The position numbers and the translations under genes were made by a program. From NCBI RefSeq assembly GCF_019039055.1, contig NZ_JAHOPB010000004.1, positions 62,001 through 126,000 of the forward strand: a stretch of DNA of 64,000 nucleotides, given 5' to 3'. Below are positions 50,601-58,161 of the stretch, piece after piece. The notes below the pieces were generated by a model. It saw only the letters and a program-made list of their open reading frames with translations. It was not told the origin of the DNA and ran no database searches. The DNA is from Reyranella humidisoli (lineage in GTDB: Bacteria > Pseudomonadota > Alphaproteobacteria > Reyranellales > Reyranellaceae). The stretch's first letter is position 1, and every line of letters begins with the position of its first letter.

Positions 50601-50992
50601 GCACCCAGAACGCCTTCACCGAGACGGGGGCGGGCTCGCTGAACCTCTCGGTGGCGCAGCAGACGACGAACTCGCTGCGCACGGTGCTGGGCGCGCAGCT
50701 GGGCGGTTCGATGGACTTGGGCTGGCGCGACCGGCTGGCGCTGAAGGTCCGCCTGGGCTGGAGCCACGAGTATGCCGACACGGCGCGTCCCGTGACCGCC
50801 TCGTTCGCCGGCGCACCCGTTGCGCCGTTCACGACCTACGGCGTGGCGCCGCAGCGCGACGGCGTCGTGATGGGCCTCGCGGCCAATACCGCCATCGCCG
50901 ACGCGACCTCGATCTACCTGCGCTACGAGGGCGAGGTCTCCGGCCAGGACAACGCCCACGCCTTCACGGCGGGCTTCCGCATGACGTGGTGA
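47681..50992 (+). CDS. Autotransporter with pepsin-like aspartic peptidase passenger (copy 2)
   Basis: A 1103-residue autotransporter homologous to the first. The passenger shows DTGS (D91), IDYSTKG with flap-like Tyr120, HQMGVGFDRG (about 161-170), LPDSGISFM (D296) and a C-terminal LGRTFFENLNYLYDPVNGFVGY block. Beta-strand repeats with many NNG units and the shared barrel follow. The passenger is much more diverged from copy 1 than the barrel is. Two starts are possible: ATG 47681, behind a CAGGAT site copied from ppa, or GTG 47729, behind GGGGAG, which aligns with the GTG start of copy 1 and gives a 26-residue signal peptide. The first is listed; I cannot decide. Confidence 0.85.
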   Translation: MKRPERRKGWVLGSRGVNREGVWRATLVLSACSLFSGPVVAQSALPWNMYGGGGTFFVPLTTEPNSAGGPNQVLVSLTLNGHKNPHNFILDTGSLGLVAGPKYYTPGNDPVLAPHATIDYSTKGDKPVGSLYLTNVQINGANGQSVTARVPILAATKGDFHQMGVGFDRGGVMVEPHLNARKDLQQAANNSWNMNPLLSLVSGPGVSNMQPGYIIGMSGFPSLGLGNTPGILLGLNSQNTSGFAFQNLPSNGTNQSWYSIGGTAYPVQWGSQNGSVSITVDGQPPYDLGTLNQLPDSGISFMIVTAPTAGQVPVGTGQCSARTQAETNCLQPGSTVDVFLPGQTTAAYSFILGDSSSILPYGVQVTDGAGFTNLGRTFFENLNYLYDPVNGFVGYSVPVSHDYRGNGSIIQMLALQGMLNLPDTFQASFTTYLMDNVTVQVQQNGSAGLTGPIWGPGGLTLGSGNLTLGGAGTYAGGTTVNGGLLTIANTGSILGDVTVNNGGGLVNNGTIGGNGQLTVNAGGSFVNNGTVDTSLQWQLNRGSFTNNGAFNGSLANLGLAANGGTLTGSVFNGSLGQFSNTGTITGNVTNMGVLSGTGTIVGDLTSTGVVAPGNSIGTLNVGGNYSQNGGAYQSEVNAARQSDRINVTGTATIGAGSSLLVVPQAGIYAARTNYTLLNATGGVNGTYASVSSALPFLQPSLSYDANNVYLSLQIGGFAQAATTPNQAAIAAVLDATALGATGDYATVIGALSTLSLQQGQAVMNSISGQNYSGFSSTMVQGIQMFLSNFAGQAGGGVSLGGSTRVALAEACDVACDSTVPALWSAWGGALGGLGTMTSSGANAGTLTYSAGGFAGGLDRLVAPGLRVGVTAGYQNANQWVSGFSGLGNSNSFQAGLYANYSQDKVYADAIAGYAYSANQMWRSIAIPGLAPRTAIGNTGANQFYGQVETGYRFDLGGLADAFVTPFVRLQAYTGTQNAFTETGAGSLNLSVAQQTTNSLRTVLGAQLGGSMDLGWRDRLALKVRLGWSHEYADTARPVTASFAGAPVAPFTTYGVAPQRDGVVMGLAANTAIADATSIYLRYEGEVSGQDNAHAFTAGFRMTW
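49734..50992 (+). repeat. Autotransporter barrel repeat, copy 2
   Basis: Direct repeat of 46140-47398 at an offset of 3594 bases, colinear to the stop codon. Similarity at a lower level extends upstream to about 49474 (the APGNSIGTLNV segment). Confidence 0.9.
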
Positions 50993-51062
50993 GCGCTGCG
51001 CCTTTCCAGGGACGCACGATCGGCGAGCCGGGCTGAAGACCAGATCAACGACGAGGAGTTTG

Positions 51063-53909
51063 GTGAGAGAATTGGAGTCATCGCGTGTCACGCAAGCGCG
51101 TCGCATCATGGTCGCCGTATTCGTGGGTGCGGCGGGTCTCGGCGCCCTGACGAGGCCGGCGCAGGCACAGCTCGGATTCAAGACCTACCAGTACGGCACG
51201 AGCGCCATCACGACGGTCACTGGCATCCGCGGCGACAACATGACCGGAAACTACTCCTACGCGGGCGGCACGGGCGGACTGCTATTCGGCCTGTCGGGAG
51301 ATTCGATCTCGCCGTTCCCGTCGGCGGCGGTAGGCGCCTCCAACTATCCTGGCGCTACCAGCAGCACGCCCTATGGGCCGAGCTTCGGTTCCGCGTCGGG
51401 GATCCTGCGGGTGGTCGGCAGCTACATCACTGCCGCGTCCAACCCCTACGATCTCGGCTATCTGTACGATGCGGCCAAGGCGCCCGGATCGCAGCTCAGC
51501 ACGTTGATCTATCCCGGCGGCGACACGCTCTACACCATCGCCCACAGCAACTTCGGGAACCAGGTCGTCGGCAACTACGACACCAGGTTCGCCACTGGCA
51601 ACGCCTTCGTCTACGACATTCCCACTGGCACCTTCACGACCAACAACAAGCCCGGTGCGGTCAGCACCACGGCCTATGGCGTGTACGGCAACAGGATTGC
51701 CGGTGGCTTCGCCGATCCGACGTTGCACGGTTACATCTACAATCAATCGACGCGCGGTTTCACGACCTACGACGCACCGGGCGGCGTGGTCACGCATTTC
51801 GAGGGCATCACCTCCGGCGGCCGCGCCAACACCTACAATCTCGTCGCCGACTCCGTCGACATAAACGGCAATCCGCATGCCTGGGCGGTGCATGTCGACG
51901 CGGCGGGTATCGCCACCTGGACGGAGATCGCTGTGCCGGGCGCTTCGGTGACGTCGGCTAACTCGACCTATGGCGGCTACGTGATCGGCGTCTATGTCGA
52001 GAACGGCGTCACCAGGGCCTACACGGTGAACGTGCCGGGCCTCTACAACCCGGTAACCAATTCGGCCAACGTCATCTCCGGGGTCGCCGGCGCGGTGGCG
52101 ATTGATGGGGCCGGCGACGATGTCGTCAATAGCGGCTCGATCCAGATGTCGGGCGCCAACGCCATCGGCATCGGCAACGGAACCTACGGAGTCGTGACCA
52201 ACTACGGTACGATCGGCGTCACCGGTGGGGGTGGTACAGCCGTTCAGATGAGGGGCGAGTTCGGCTCGCTGCTGAATGCGGGCACGATCAGCGCCACCCC
52301 GGGCGGCTACGCGATCCGCGCCGATGGCACGGCGGTTGGCTCGCTCGTCGTCAACAACGGCACCATAGACGGCCTGGTCTCGATCGCCGCTGGACCCGAT
52401 GCCCGTTTCGAGAACAGCGGCTGGCTCGGCATCGCGGGCGCCGGTGCCGGCGCGACGCATCAGACCAGCGGCACCTTCGTTCAGACGTCGGCCGGCACCA
52501 TGGGGCTGCGTGTTTCCCCGACGGCCGCGGACAAACTCGTCGTGAATGGCACCGCGCGGCTGGCGGGCGGCCTGCAAGTCCTCGCGCAGGGCGGCACCTT
52601 CGGACCGCGCTCCACCTACACGCTGGTGACGGCGACCGGCGGCCTGAGCGGCGCTTTCCAGACAGTGGCGAGCACCTCGCCCTTCCTGATCCCGACGCTG
52701 AGCTACGACGCCAACAACGCCTATCTCGACCTGCAGGTCGGCGGCTTCGCGCAGGCGGCGCTGACGCCCAACCAGGCGGCGGTGGGTGCGGTGCTCGACG
52801 CCACGGCGCCCACTGCGACCGGCGACTACGCCACCGTCGTAAGTGCGCTCGCAGGCCTCTCCGCGCAGCAGGGCCAGGCGGTGATGAACTCGATCAGTGG
52901 CCAGAACTATTCGGGCTTCTCGAACTCGATGGTGCAGGGGATCCAGCTTTTCCTCGGCAATTTCGCGGGACAGGCAGGCGGCAGCGGCAGCTCTGGCGGG
53001 TCGAGCCGGGTGGCACTGGCCGAAGCCTGCGATGTTGCCTGCGACAGCACCGTGCCCGCGTTGTGGAGTGCCTGGGGTGGCGCGCTGGGCGGGCTCGGCA
53101 CGATCAGCAACGGCGGTGCGAATGCCGGCGCCCTGACCTACAGCGTCGGCGGTTTCGCAGCCGGCCTCGACCGTCTCGTGGCGGCCAACCTCCGGGTCGG
53201 CGCCACGATCGGCTACCAGAACGCCAGCCAATGGGTCGCGGGCTTCAGCGGCAATGGCAGCTCGAACACCTTTCAGGTCGGGCTCTATGCCAACTACAGC
53301 CAGGACAAGGTCTACGCCGACGTGATCGCCGGCTATGCCTACAGCGCCAACCAGATGTGGCGCAGCATCGCGATCCCGGGCCTCGCGCCGCGCACCGCGA
53401 TCGGCAACACCGGCGCCAACCAGTTCTACGGCCAGGTCGAGACCGGTTATCGCTTCGACCTCGGCGGTCTGGCCGACGCCTTCGTCACGCCGTTCGTGCG
53501 GCTGCAGGCCTATACCGGCACCCAGAACGCCTTCACCGAGACGGGGGCAGGCTCGCTGAACCTCTCGGTGGCGCAGCAGACGACGAACTCGCTGCGCACG
53601 GTGCTGGGCGCGCAGCTGGGCGGTTCGATGGACTTGGGCTGGCGCGACCGGCTGGCGCTGAAGGTACGACTGGGCTGGAGCCACGAGTATGCCGACACGG
53701 CGCGTCCCGTGACGGCCTCGTTCGCCGGCGCGCCGGTGGCGCCGTTCACGACCTACGGCGTGGCGCCGCAGCGCGACGGCGTCGTGATGGGCCTCGCGGC
53801 CAATACTGCCATCGCCGATGCGACCTCGATCTACCTGCGCTACGAGGGCGAGGTCTCCGGCCAGGACAACGCCCACGCCTTCACCGCCGGATTCCGCATG
53901 ACGTGGTAG
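51063..53909 (+). CDS. Autotransporter with HAF-repeat-like passenger (copy 3)
   Basis: A 948-residue autotransporter with a long signal peptide (cleavage about AQA-QLG, residue 36). The passenger (about 37-330) has repeated units such as GIRGDNMTGNYS, GNQVVGNYD, YGNRIAGGFADPTLHGYIYN and ITSGGRANTYNLVADSVD. They resemble HAF-type extracellular repeats with a beta-propeller character and are unrelated to the aspartic-peptidase passengers. A short stretch of beta-strand repeats (NSGSI, NYGTI, NAGTI) leads to the shared barrel. The GTG at 51063 sits four bases after AGGAG; TTG at 51060 and ATG at 51108 are alternatives. Confidence 0.82.
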   Translation: MRELESSRVTQARRIMVAVFVGAAGLGALTRPAQAQLGFKTYQYGTSAITTVTGIRGDNMTGNYSYAGGTGGLLFGLSGDSISPFPSAAVGASNYPGATSSTPYGPSFGSASGILRVVGSYITAASNPYDLGYLYDAAKAPGSQLSTLIYPGGDTLYTIAHSNFGNQVVGNYDTRFATGNAFVYDIPTGTFTTNNKPGAVSTTAYGVYGNRIAGGFADPTLHGYIYNQSTRGFTTYDAPGGVVTHFEGITSGGRANTYNLVADSVDINGNPHAWAVHVDAAGIATWTEIAVPGASVTSANSTYGGYVIGVYVENGVTRAYTVNVPGLYNPVTNSANVISGVAGAVAIDGAGDDVVNSGSIQMSGANAIGIGNGTYGVVTNYGTIGVTGGGGTAVQMRGEFGSLLNAGTISATPGGYAIRADGTAVGSLVVNNGTIDGLVSIAAGPDARFENSGWLGIAGAGAGATHQTSGTFVQTSAGTMGLRVSPTAADKLVVNGTARLAGGLQVLAQGGTFGPRSTYTLVTATGGLSGAFQTVASTSPFLIPTLSYDANNAYLDLQVGGFAQAALTPNQAAVGAVLDATAPTATGDYATVVSALAGLSAQQGQAVMNSISGQNYSGFSNSMVQGIQLFLGNFAGQAGGSGSSGGSSRVALAEACDVACDSTVPALWSAWGGALGGLGTISNGGANAGALTYSVGGFAAGLDRLVAANLRVGATIGYQNASQWVAGFSGNGSSNTFQVGLYANYSQDKVYADVIAGYAYSANQMWRSIAIPGLAPRTAIGNTGANQFYGQVETGYRFDLGGLADAFVTPFVRLQAYTGTQNAFTETGAGSLNLSVAQQTTNSLRTVLGAQLGGSMDLGWRDRLALKVRLGWSHEYADTARPVTASFAGAPVAPFTTYGVAPQRDGVVMGLAANTAIADATSIYLRYEGEVSGQDNAHAFTAGFRMTW
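53330..53909 (+). repeat. Autotransporter barrel repeat, copy 3 (highly conserved 3' part)
   Basis: From about 53330 to the stop this gene is nearly identical to copies 1 and 2 (offset 6511 from copy 1), while the part of the barrel upstream of about 53280 is clearly more diverged. Such an abrupt change points to recent gene conversion or recombination among the three genes. Confidence 0.85.
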
Positions 53910-54042
53910 ACGTGGGCTCCATCGTGCGGTGAATTCCGCGCAGGATCGGCGCGGCGCTCGAAATCCGGCCGGTCTGGTTTTTTGCCATCTTCTGTCGGCA
54001 AGGGTTGTGCAGGCCAAACTGGGAAACGATCGATCCGGCGCG

Positions 54043-55044
54043 ATGGGTAGCTTGCGTATTGTCCTGCTTCTGGTGGCGACCCTCATGGGCTGTGCGCCCG
54101 TGGTCGTTCCGGCGGGCGCCCCGGTGCGTCCGGCCACACTGGAAAGCGACTGGTACGTGGCCGCCGACGGCACCGTCCTGAAACTCGCGGTGTGGCCCGC
54201 TTCCGGCGGCGCGCCGAAAGCGATCATCCTCGGCATCCACGGGTTCGGCGACTATCGCAAGGCATGGGAGGAGCCGGCGGAGATCTGGGCCGCTGACGGC
54301 ATCACGACCATCGCCTATGACCAGCGCGGCTTCGGCTCCAGCGCCACGCGCGGCCGCTGGGCCGGGACGGCCACCATGATCGACGACATCCGGACGGTCG
54401 CCTCGCTCGTCCGGCAGAAATATCCCGGCGTGCCGCTCTATCTCGCCGGAGAAAGCATGGGCGGCGCGCTCGTCATGGCCGCGGCCGACAAGCCCCTCGA
54501 CGTCGACGGCCTGATCCTGGTCGCGGCCGCGCTGCGCTCGCGCGATACGCTCGGGCCCTTCCTGAGCGGTGGGCTCGCCTTCTTCGCCCACACGGTGCCG
54601 TGGCTGCCGTCCGGGCCGACCTCCATCGATTTCCAGCCGACGGACAATCCGAAAACGATGGAGAAGATGCGCAACGACGCCATGATCCTGCGCAACCCGC
54701 GCGTGGATCTGGGCTACGGGCTGGTCGAGGCGATGGATGCCGGCAAGGCTGCGGCGCCGAACATCAACAAGCCGTACCTGATGCTGCATGGCATCGGCGA
54801 CCGCCTGGTGCCGATCGAACCCGTGCGCTCGGCCATCGAGGTGATGCCCAGGCGTCCCGATTCGCATCTCGCCTTCTATCGCAACGGCTACCACATGCTG
54901 CTGCGCGACAAGCAGGGCGCGCTGGTGGCCCAGGATGTGGCCGCCTGGATCCGGGACAAGGACCAGCCGCTGCCGTCCGGCGCCGACGTCCAGGTGTCGC
55001 GGCCGGAACTGGCCAGGCTGTGGGGCAGCAAGCGGGGCGACTGA
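54043..55044 (+). CDS. Lipoprotein alpha/beta-hydrolase (serine aminopeptidase / monoacylglycerol lipase-like)
   Basis: A 333-residue alpha/beta-hydrolase of the Hydrolase_4 type. A lipobox (ATLMGC, Cys at about residue 16) indicates lipidation. The fold is clear: oxyanion segment LGIHGFGDYRKAW, YDQRGFGSS, nucleophile elbow AGESMGG, Asp in LHGIGDRLVP and His in RNGYHMLL. It probably hydrolyses lipid or ester bonds at the cell envelope. The start at 54043 was chosen for the signal sequence. It follows the third autotransporter, and a remnant of a similar gene follows the first, so the two were duplicated as a unit. Confidence 0.88.
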   Translation: MGSLRIVLLLVATLMGCAPVVVPAGAPVRPATLESDWYVAADGTVLKLAVWPASGGAPKAIILGIHGFGDYRKAWEEPAEIWAADGITTIAYDQRGFGSSATRGRWAGTATMIDDIRTVASLVRQKYPGVPLYLAGESMGGALVMAAADKPLDVDGLILVAAALRSRDTLGPFLSGGLAFFAHTVPWLPSGPTSIDFQPTDNPKTMEKMRNDAMILRNPRVDLGYGLVEAMDAGKAAAPNINKPYLMLHGIGDRLVPIEPVRSAIEVMPRRPDSHLAFYRNGYHMLLRDKQGALVAQDVAAWIRDKDQPLPSGADVQVSRPELARLWGSKRGD

Positions 55045-55135
55045 CGCCGGTCTCCGCGTCCCGCGGCGCTTGCCGTTCACGGCCAGTGCCCTATATCGAC
55101 CGCCGGAAACGAGTCCAGCGCGAGGGATAGAAGCA

Positions 55136-57040
55136 ATGAACGGCGACGGTTCGACCGCCCAGGGCAGCCCGGAGAAGCACCAGTTTCAGGCCGAGGTGGC
55201 CGAGCTCCTCAACCTAATGATCCACTCGGTCTATTCCGAGACCGACGTGTTCCTGCGGGAACTGGTGTCGAACGCCTCCGACGCCTGCGACAAGGTCCGC
55301 TACGAGGCCATCGCCCGGCCCGATCTGCTGGCTGGTGACGAGCGGCTGGCGATCCGGATCAAGCCGGACGCAGAAGGCAAGACGCTCACCATCGCCGACA
55401 ACGGCATCGGCATGGACCGGCAGGAGCTTGTAGACAATCTCGGCACCCTGGCGCGGTCCGGCACCAAGGCCTTCCTGAAGGGGCTGAAGGACGCGAAGGA
55501 GGGGCTGGGCCTGATCGGCCAGTTCGGCGTCGGCTTCTACGCCGCCTTCATGGTCGCTGACCGCATCGAGGTGACGAGCCGCCGCGCCGGTTCGGCCGAG
55601 GCCTGGACCTGGACCTCCGCCAGTGGCGCGGGCTTCGAGGTAGCGCCCGCCACCGACGAGCAGTCGGCGAGGGTCGCGCGCGGCACCGAGATCGTGCTGC
55701 ATCTCAAGGAAGACGCCGTGCGCTACCTACAGCCCTACGAGCTGGAGCGCATCGTCCGCACCTATTCCGACCACGTGCTGTTCCCGATCGAGCTGATCGA
55801 CGACAAGGGCGAGGCGCGCCAGGTCAATGCCGCGAGCGCGCTGTGGCAGCGCTCGAAATCCGAAGTGACGCCCGAGGACTACACGCAGGCCTACCGCTCC
55901 ATCGCCATGGCCTTCGACGAGCCGGCGCTCACGCTGCACTACAAGGTCGAGGGGCGGCAGTCCTATGCGGTGCTGCTGTTCGTGCCGAGCACGCCGCCGT
56001 TCGATCTCACCGATCCGGCCCGCAAGGGGCGGGTGAAGCTCTATGTCCGCCGCGTCTACATCACCGACGATGCCGAGCTGCTGCCGTCCTACCTTCGCTT
56101 CGTGCGCGGCGTCGTCGACAGCGAGGACCTGCCGCTCAACCTGTCGCGCGAGATGCTGCAGAACAATCCGCAGGTGCGCCAGATCCGCAACGGCCTGGTC
56201 GGCCGCGTTCTGTCCGAGCTGGAAAGCACGGCGACTAAGGATGCCGAAGCCTTCGGCAAGATTTGGGAGACGTTCGGTTCGATCCTGAAGGAAGGCCTCT
56301 ACGAAGACGGCGAGCGCCGCGCGCAGATCCTCGGTCTGGCGCGCTTCTCCTCGACCGCCGGCGACACGCCGCGTTCGATCAAGGAGTATGTCGCCAACCT
56401 CAAGCCGAACCAGACCGAGATCTACTATCTCGTGGGCGACAGTCTCGACCGGCTGAAGTCCAACCCGAAGCTGGAGGCGGCGAAGGCGCGCGGCGTCGAG
56501 GTGTTGCTGCTGACCGATCCGGTCGACGCCTTCTGGACGACCCTGCCGCAGGAATTCGAGGGCAAGCCGCTCAAGTCCCTGAGCCAGGGCGATGTCGACT
56601 TCGGCCTGATCCCCGTCGTCGACGCGGACAAGACGAAGGAGGCGGAAGCCGATGCCGGCGACGACGCGTCCGTCCTTGCGGCCGCGAAGGACGTGCTGGG
56701 CGACAAGGTCGCGGACGTGAAGGCCTCGACGCGACTGACCGACAGCGCCTCCTGCTTGGTGGCAAGCGCGCAGGGCCGGGACCGTGAACTTGAGCGTTTG
56801 CTCGAGCGCCAGAATCGCGGCAGCGGCGCCAAGCCGATCCTCGAACTGAACATGAAGCACGCGATGGTCCGCCTGCTGGCAACGGCGAAGAAGGAAGACC
56901 GCGCGCAGGATGTCGAGGATCTCGCCAACCTGCTGCTCGACCAGGCCCGCATCCTCGACGGCGAGATCCCGTCCGATCCGGCCGCCTTCGCGCGCCGCCT
57001 CAACGACTATGTCGTGCGAGCGCTGCGCGCGGTCGCCTAG
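55136..57040 (+). CDS. htpG: Chaperone HtpG (Hsp90)
   Basis: A 634-residue bacterial Hsp90. The N-terminal GHKL ATPase domain has the ELVSNASDACDKVRYEA helix, the DNGIGM loop and GQFGVGFYAAFMVAD. The middle domain includes SREMLQNNPQVRQIR with the catalytic-loop Arg. The C-terminal dimer domain is complete, ending in LNDYVVRALRAVA. The ATG at 55136 begins a short Gly/Ser-rich leader before HQFQAEVAELLNLMIHSVY. It stands 91 bases after the hydrolase gene. Confidence 0.97.
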   Translation: MNGDGSTAQGSPEKHQFQAEVAELLNLMIHSVYSETDVFLRELVSNASDACDKVRYEAIARPDLLAGDERLAIRIKPDAEGKTLTIADNGIGMDRQELVDNLGTLARSGTKAFLKGLKDAKEGLGLIGQFGVGFYAAFMVADRIEVTSRRAGSAEAWTWTSASGAGFEVAPATDEQSARVARGTEIVLHLKEDAVRYLQPYELERIVRTYSDHVLFPIELIDDKGEARQVNAASALWQRSKSEVTPEDYTQAYRSIAMAFDEPALTLHYKVEGRQSYAVLLFVPSTPPFDLTDPARKGRVKLYVRRVYITDDAELLPSYLRFVRGVVDSEDLPLNLSREMLQNNPQVRQIRNGLVGRVLSELESTATKDAEAFGKIWETFGSILKEGLYEDGERRAQILGLARFSSTAGDTPRSIKEYVANLKPNQTEIYYLVGDSLDRLKSNPKLEAAKARGVEVLLLTDPVDAFWTTLPQEFEGKPLKSLSQGDVDFGLIPVVDADKTKEAEADAGDDASVLAAAKDVLGDKVADVKASTRLTDSASCLVASAQGRDRELERLLERQNRGSGAKPILELNMKHAMVRLLATAKKEDRAQDVEDLANLLLDQARILDGEIPSDPAAFARRLNDYVVRALRAVA

Positions 57041-57069
57041 CGACGCGGCGAGGGACATTCCGTTTCGGC

Positions 57070-57095
57070 GTGCAATCGAGCCTCTTCGATTGCAC
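57070..57095. promoter_or_regulatory. Inverted repeat GTGCAATCGA-N6-TCGATTGCAC
   Basis: Perfect 10-base halves lie 30 bases after htpG and 73 bases before the Bug-type gene. The inner CAATCGA/TCGATTG halves are the same as at 41708-41728. It may be the htpG terminator stem (only a weak T-run follows) or an operator for the downstream operon. Confidence 0.45.
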
Positions 57096-57167
57096 TTGTC
57101 GCCGTAAGCGCCGTACCCGCAGACTTTTCGGAACAGCCGAAGCGTTGCGAGTATCGGAGGAAACGAG

Positions 57168-58151
57168 ATGTCCCACAGCCGTACCATCGGCCGCCGCACT
57201 TTGCTGGGCGCCACCGTCGGCGCGCTGGCCGCGCCCGCCATCGTGCAGGCGCAGGCTTGGCCCAACAAGCCGGTGCGCGTCGTCAATGCCTACAGCGCCG
57301 GCGGCACGGCGGACGTCGTCTGCCGCATCTACTGCCAGGCGCTGGGCGAGAGGCTCGGCCAGGCTTTCACCGTCGACAACAAGCCGGGCGCGGCGGGCAC
57401 CATCGCCGCCCAGATCGTGGCGCGCGCGCCCAACGACGGTTACACGATTCTCTACGATGCCACCGCCCAGTCGGTGAACCCATCGCTGTTCGCGGGCAAG
57501 CTTCCCTACGACACGCAGCGCGAGCTCCTGCCGATCGCCCAGACGATGCAGACACCTGTCACGCTGGTGCGCAACGCGCAGTTCCCGGTCAAGACCGTGC
57601 CGGAGCTGATCGCGCTCGCGAAGAGCAAGCCGGGCTCGCTCGACTGTGCGTCGACGGGCATCGGCACGGTGCAGCATGTCTCGCTTGAGCTGCTGAACCA
57701 GAAGGCCGGGATCAAGATCAACCACGTGCCCTACAAGGAGATGGGGTCGGTCCGTAACGACCTGTTCGCCGGCCGTATCCCGCTGCTGTTCAGCAACGTC
57801 CCCGGAACGGTGGCGCTGCTGAGTTCGAAGGACGTGACCTGCATGGCGCATACCGGTCCCAGGCCGGTCGAGGTTCTGCCGGGCGTCCCCGCCATTTCGG
57901 AGGTCATTCCCGGTTTCGAGACCTGGGAGTGGAACGGCCTGTTCGCGCCGGCCGGCACCGATCCTGCCCTGATCTCGCGACTCAATGCCGAGGTCAACGC
58001 GGTCATGAAGATGGAGAGCGTGGCCAAGCGGCTCGCGGAGCTGGGCGCGCTGACGCAGGCCAATACGGTCGTCGAGTTCACGGCCTTTCGCGAAAAGCAG
58101 ATCGCCTTCTTCGCCGAGATGGTGAAGAGCGCCAATATCCGCATCGAGTAG
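57168..58151 (+). CDS. Bug-family (TctC-type) periplasmic substrate-binding protein
   Basis: A 327-residue tripartite tricarboxylate transporter receptor. The N-terminus is a twin-arginine-type signal (SRTIGRRTLLGATVGALAAPAIVQA). The mature part starts with WPNKPVRVVNAYSAGGTADVV, the Bug ligand-binding loop, and contains IAARAPNDGYT-like and NHVPYKE segments typical of the family. No TctA/TctB genes are near, as usual for orphan Bug proteins. It is ten bases upstream of an amidohydrolase, which suggests uptake and breakdown of one organic acid. Confidence 0.93.
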   Translation: MSHSRTIGRRTLLGATVGALAAPAIVQAQAWPNKPVRVVNAYSAGGTADVVCRIYCQALGERLGQAFTVDNKPGAAGTIAAQIVARAPNDGYTILYDATAQSVNPSLFAGKLPYDTQRELLPIAQTMQTPVTLVRNAQFPVKTVPELIALAKSKPGSLDCASTGIGTVQHVSLELLNQKAGIKINHVPYKEMGSVRNDLFAGRIPLLFSNVPGTVALLSSKDVTCMAHTGPRPVEVLPGVPAISEVIPGFETWEWNGLFAPAGTDPALISRLNAEVNAVMKMESVAKRLAELGALTQANTVVEFTAFREKQIAFFAEMVKSANIRIE

Positions 58152-58161
58152 GGAGCAGACG

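Noticed and set aside
53950..53990. T-run after the third autotransporter as a Rho-independent terminator
   Set aside because: The T-run is present but the upstream stem is short and imperfect, so I do not list it.
45095..54236. Very long minus-strand open frames (850-980 codons) opposite each autotransporter
   Set aside because: They mirror the coding strand of repetitive, GC-rich, stop-poor sequence, have Arg/His/Val-rich composition, no family signatures and no ribosome sites; the plus-strand proteins have signal peptides and known domains.
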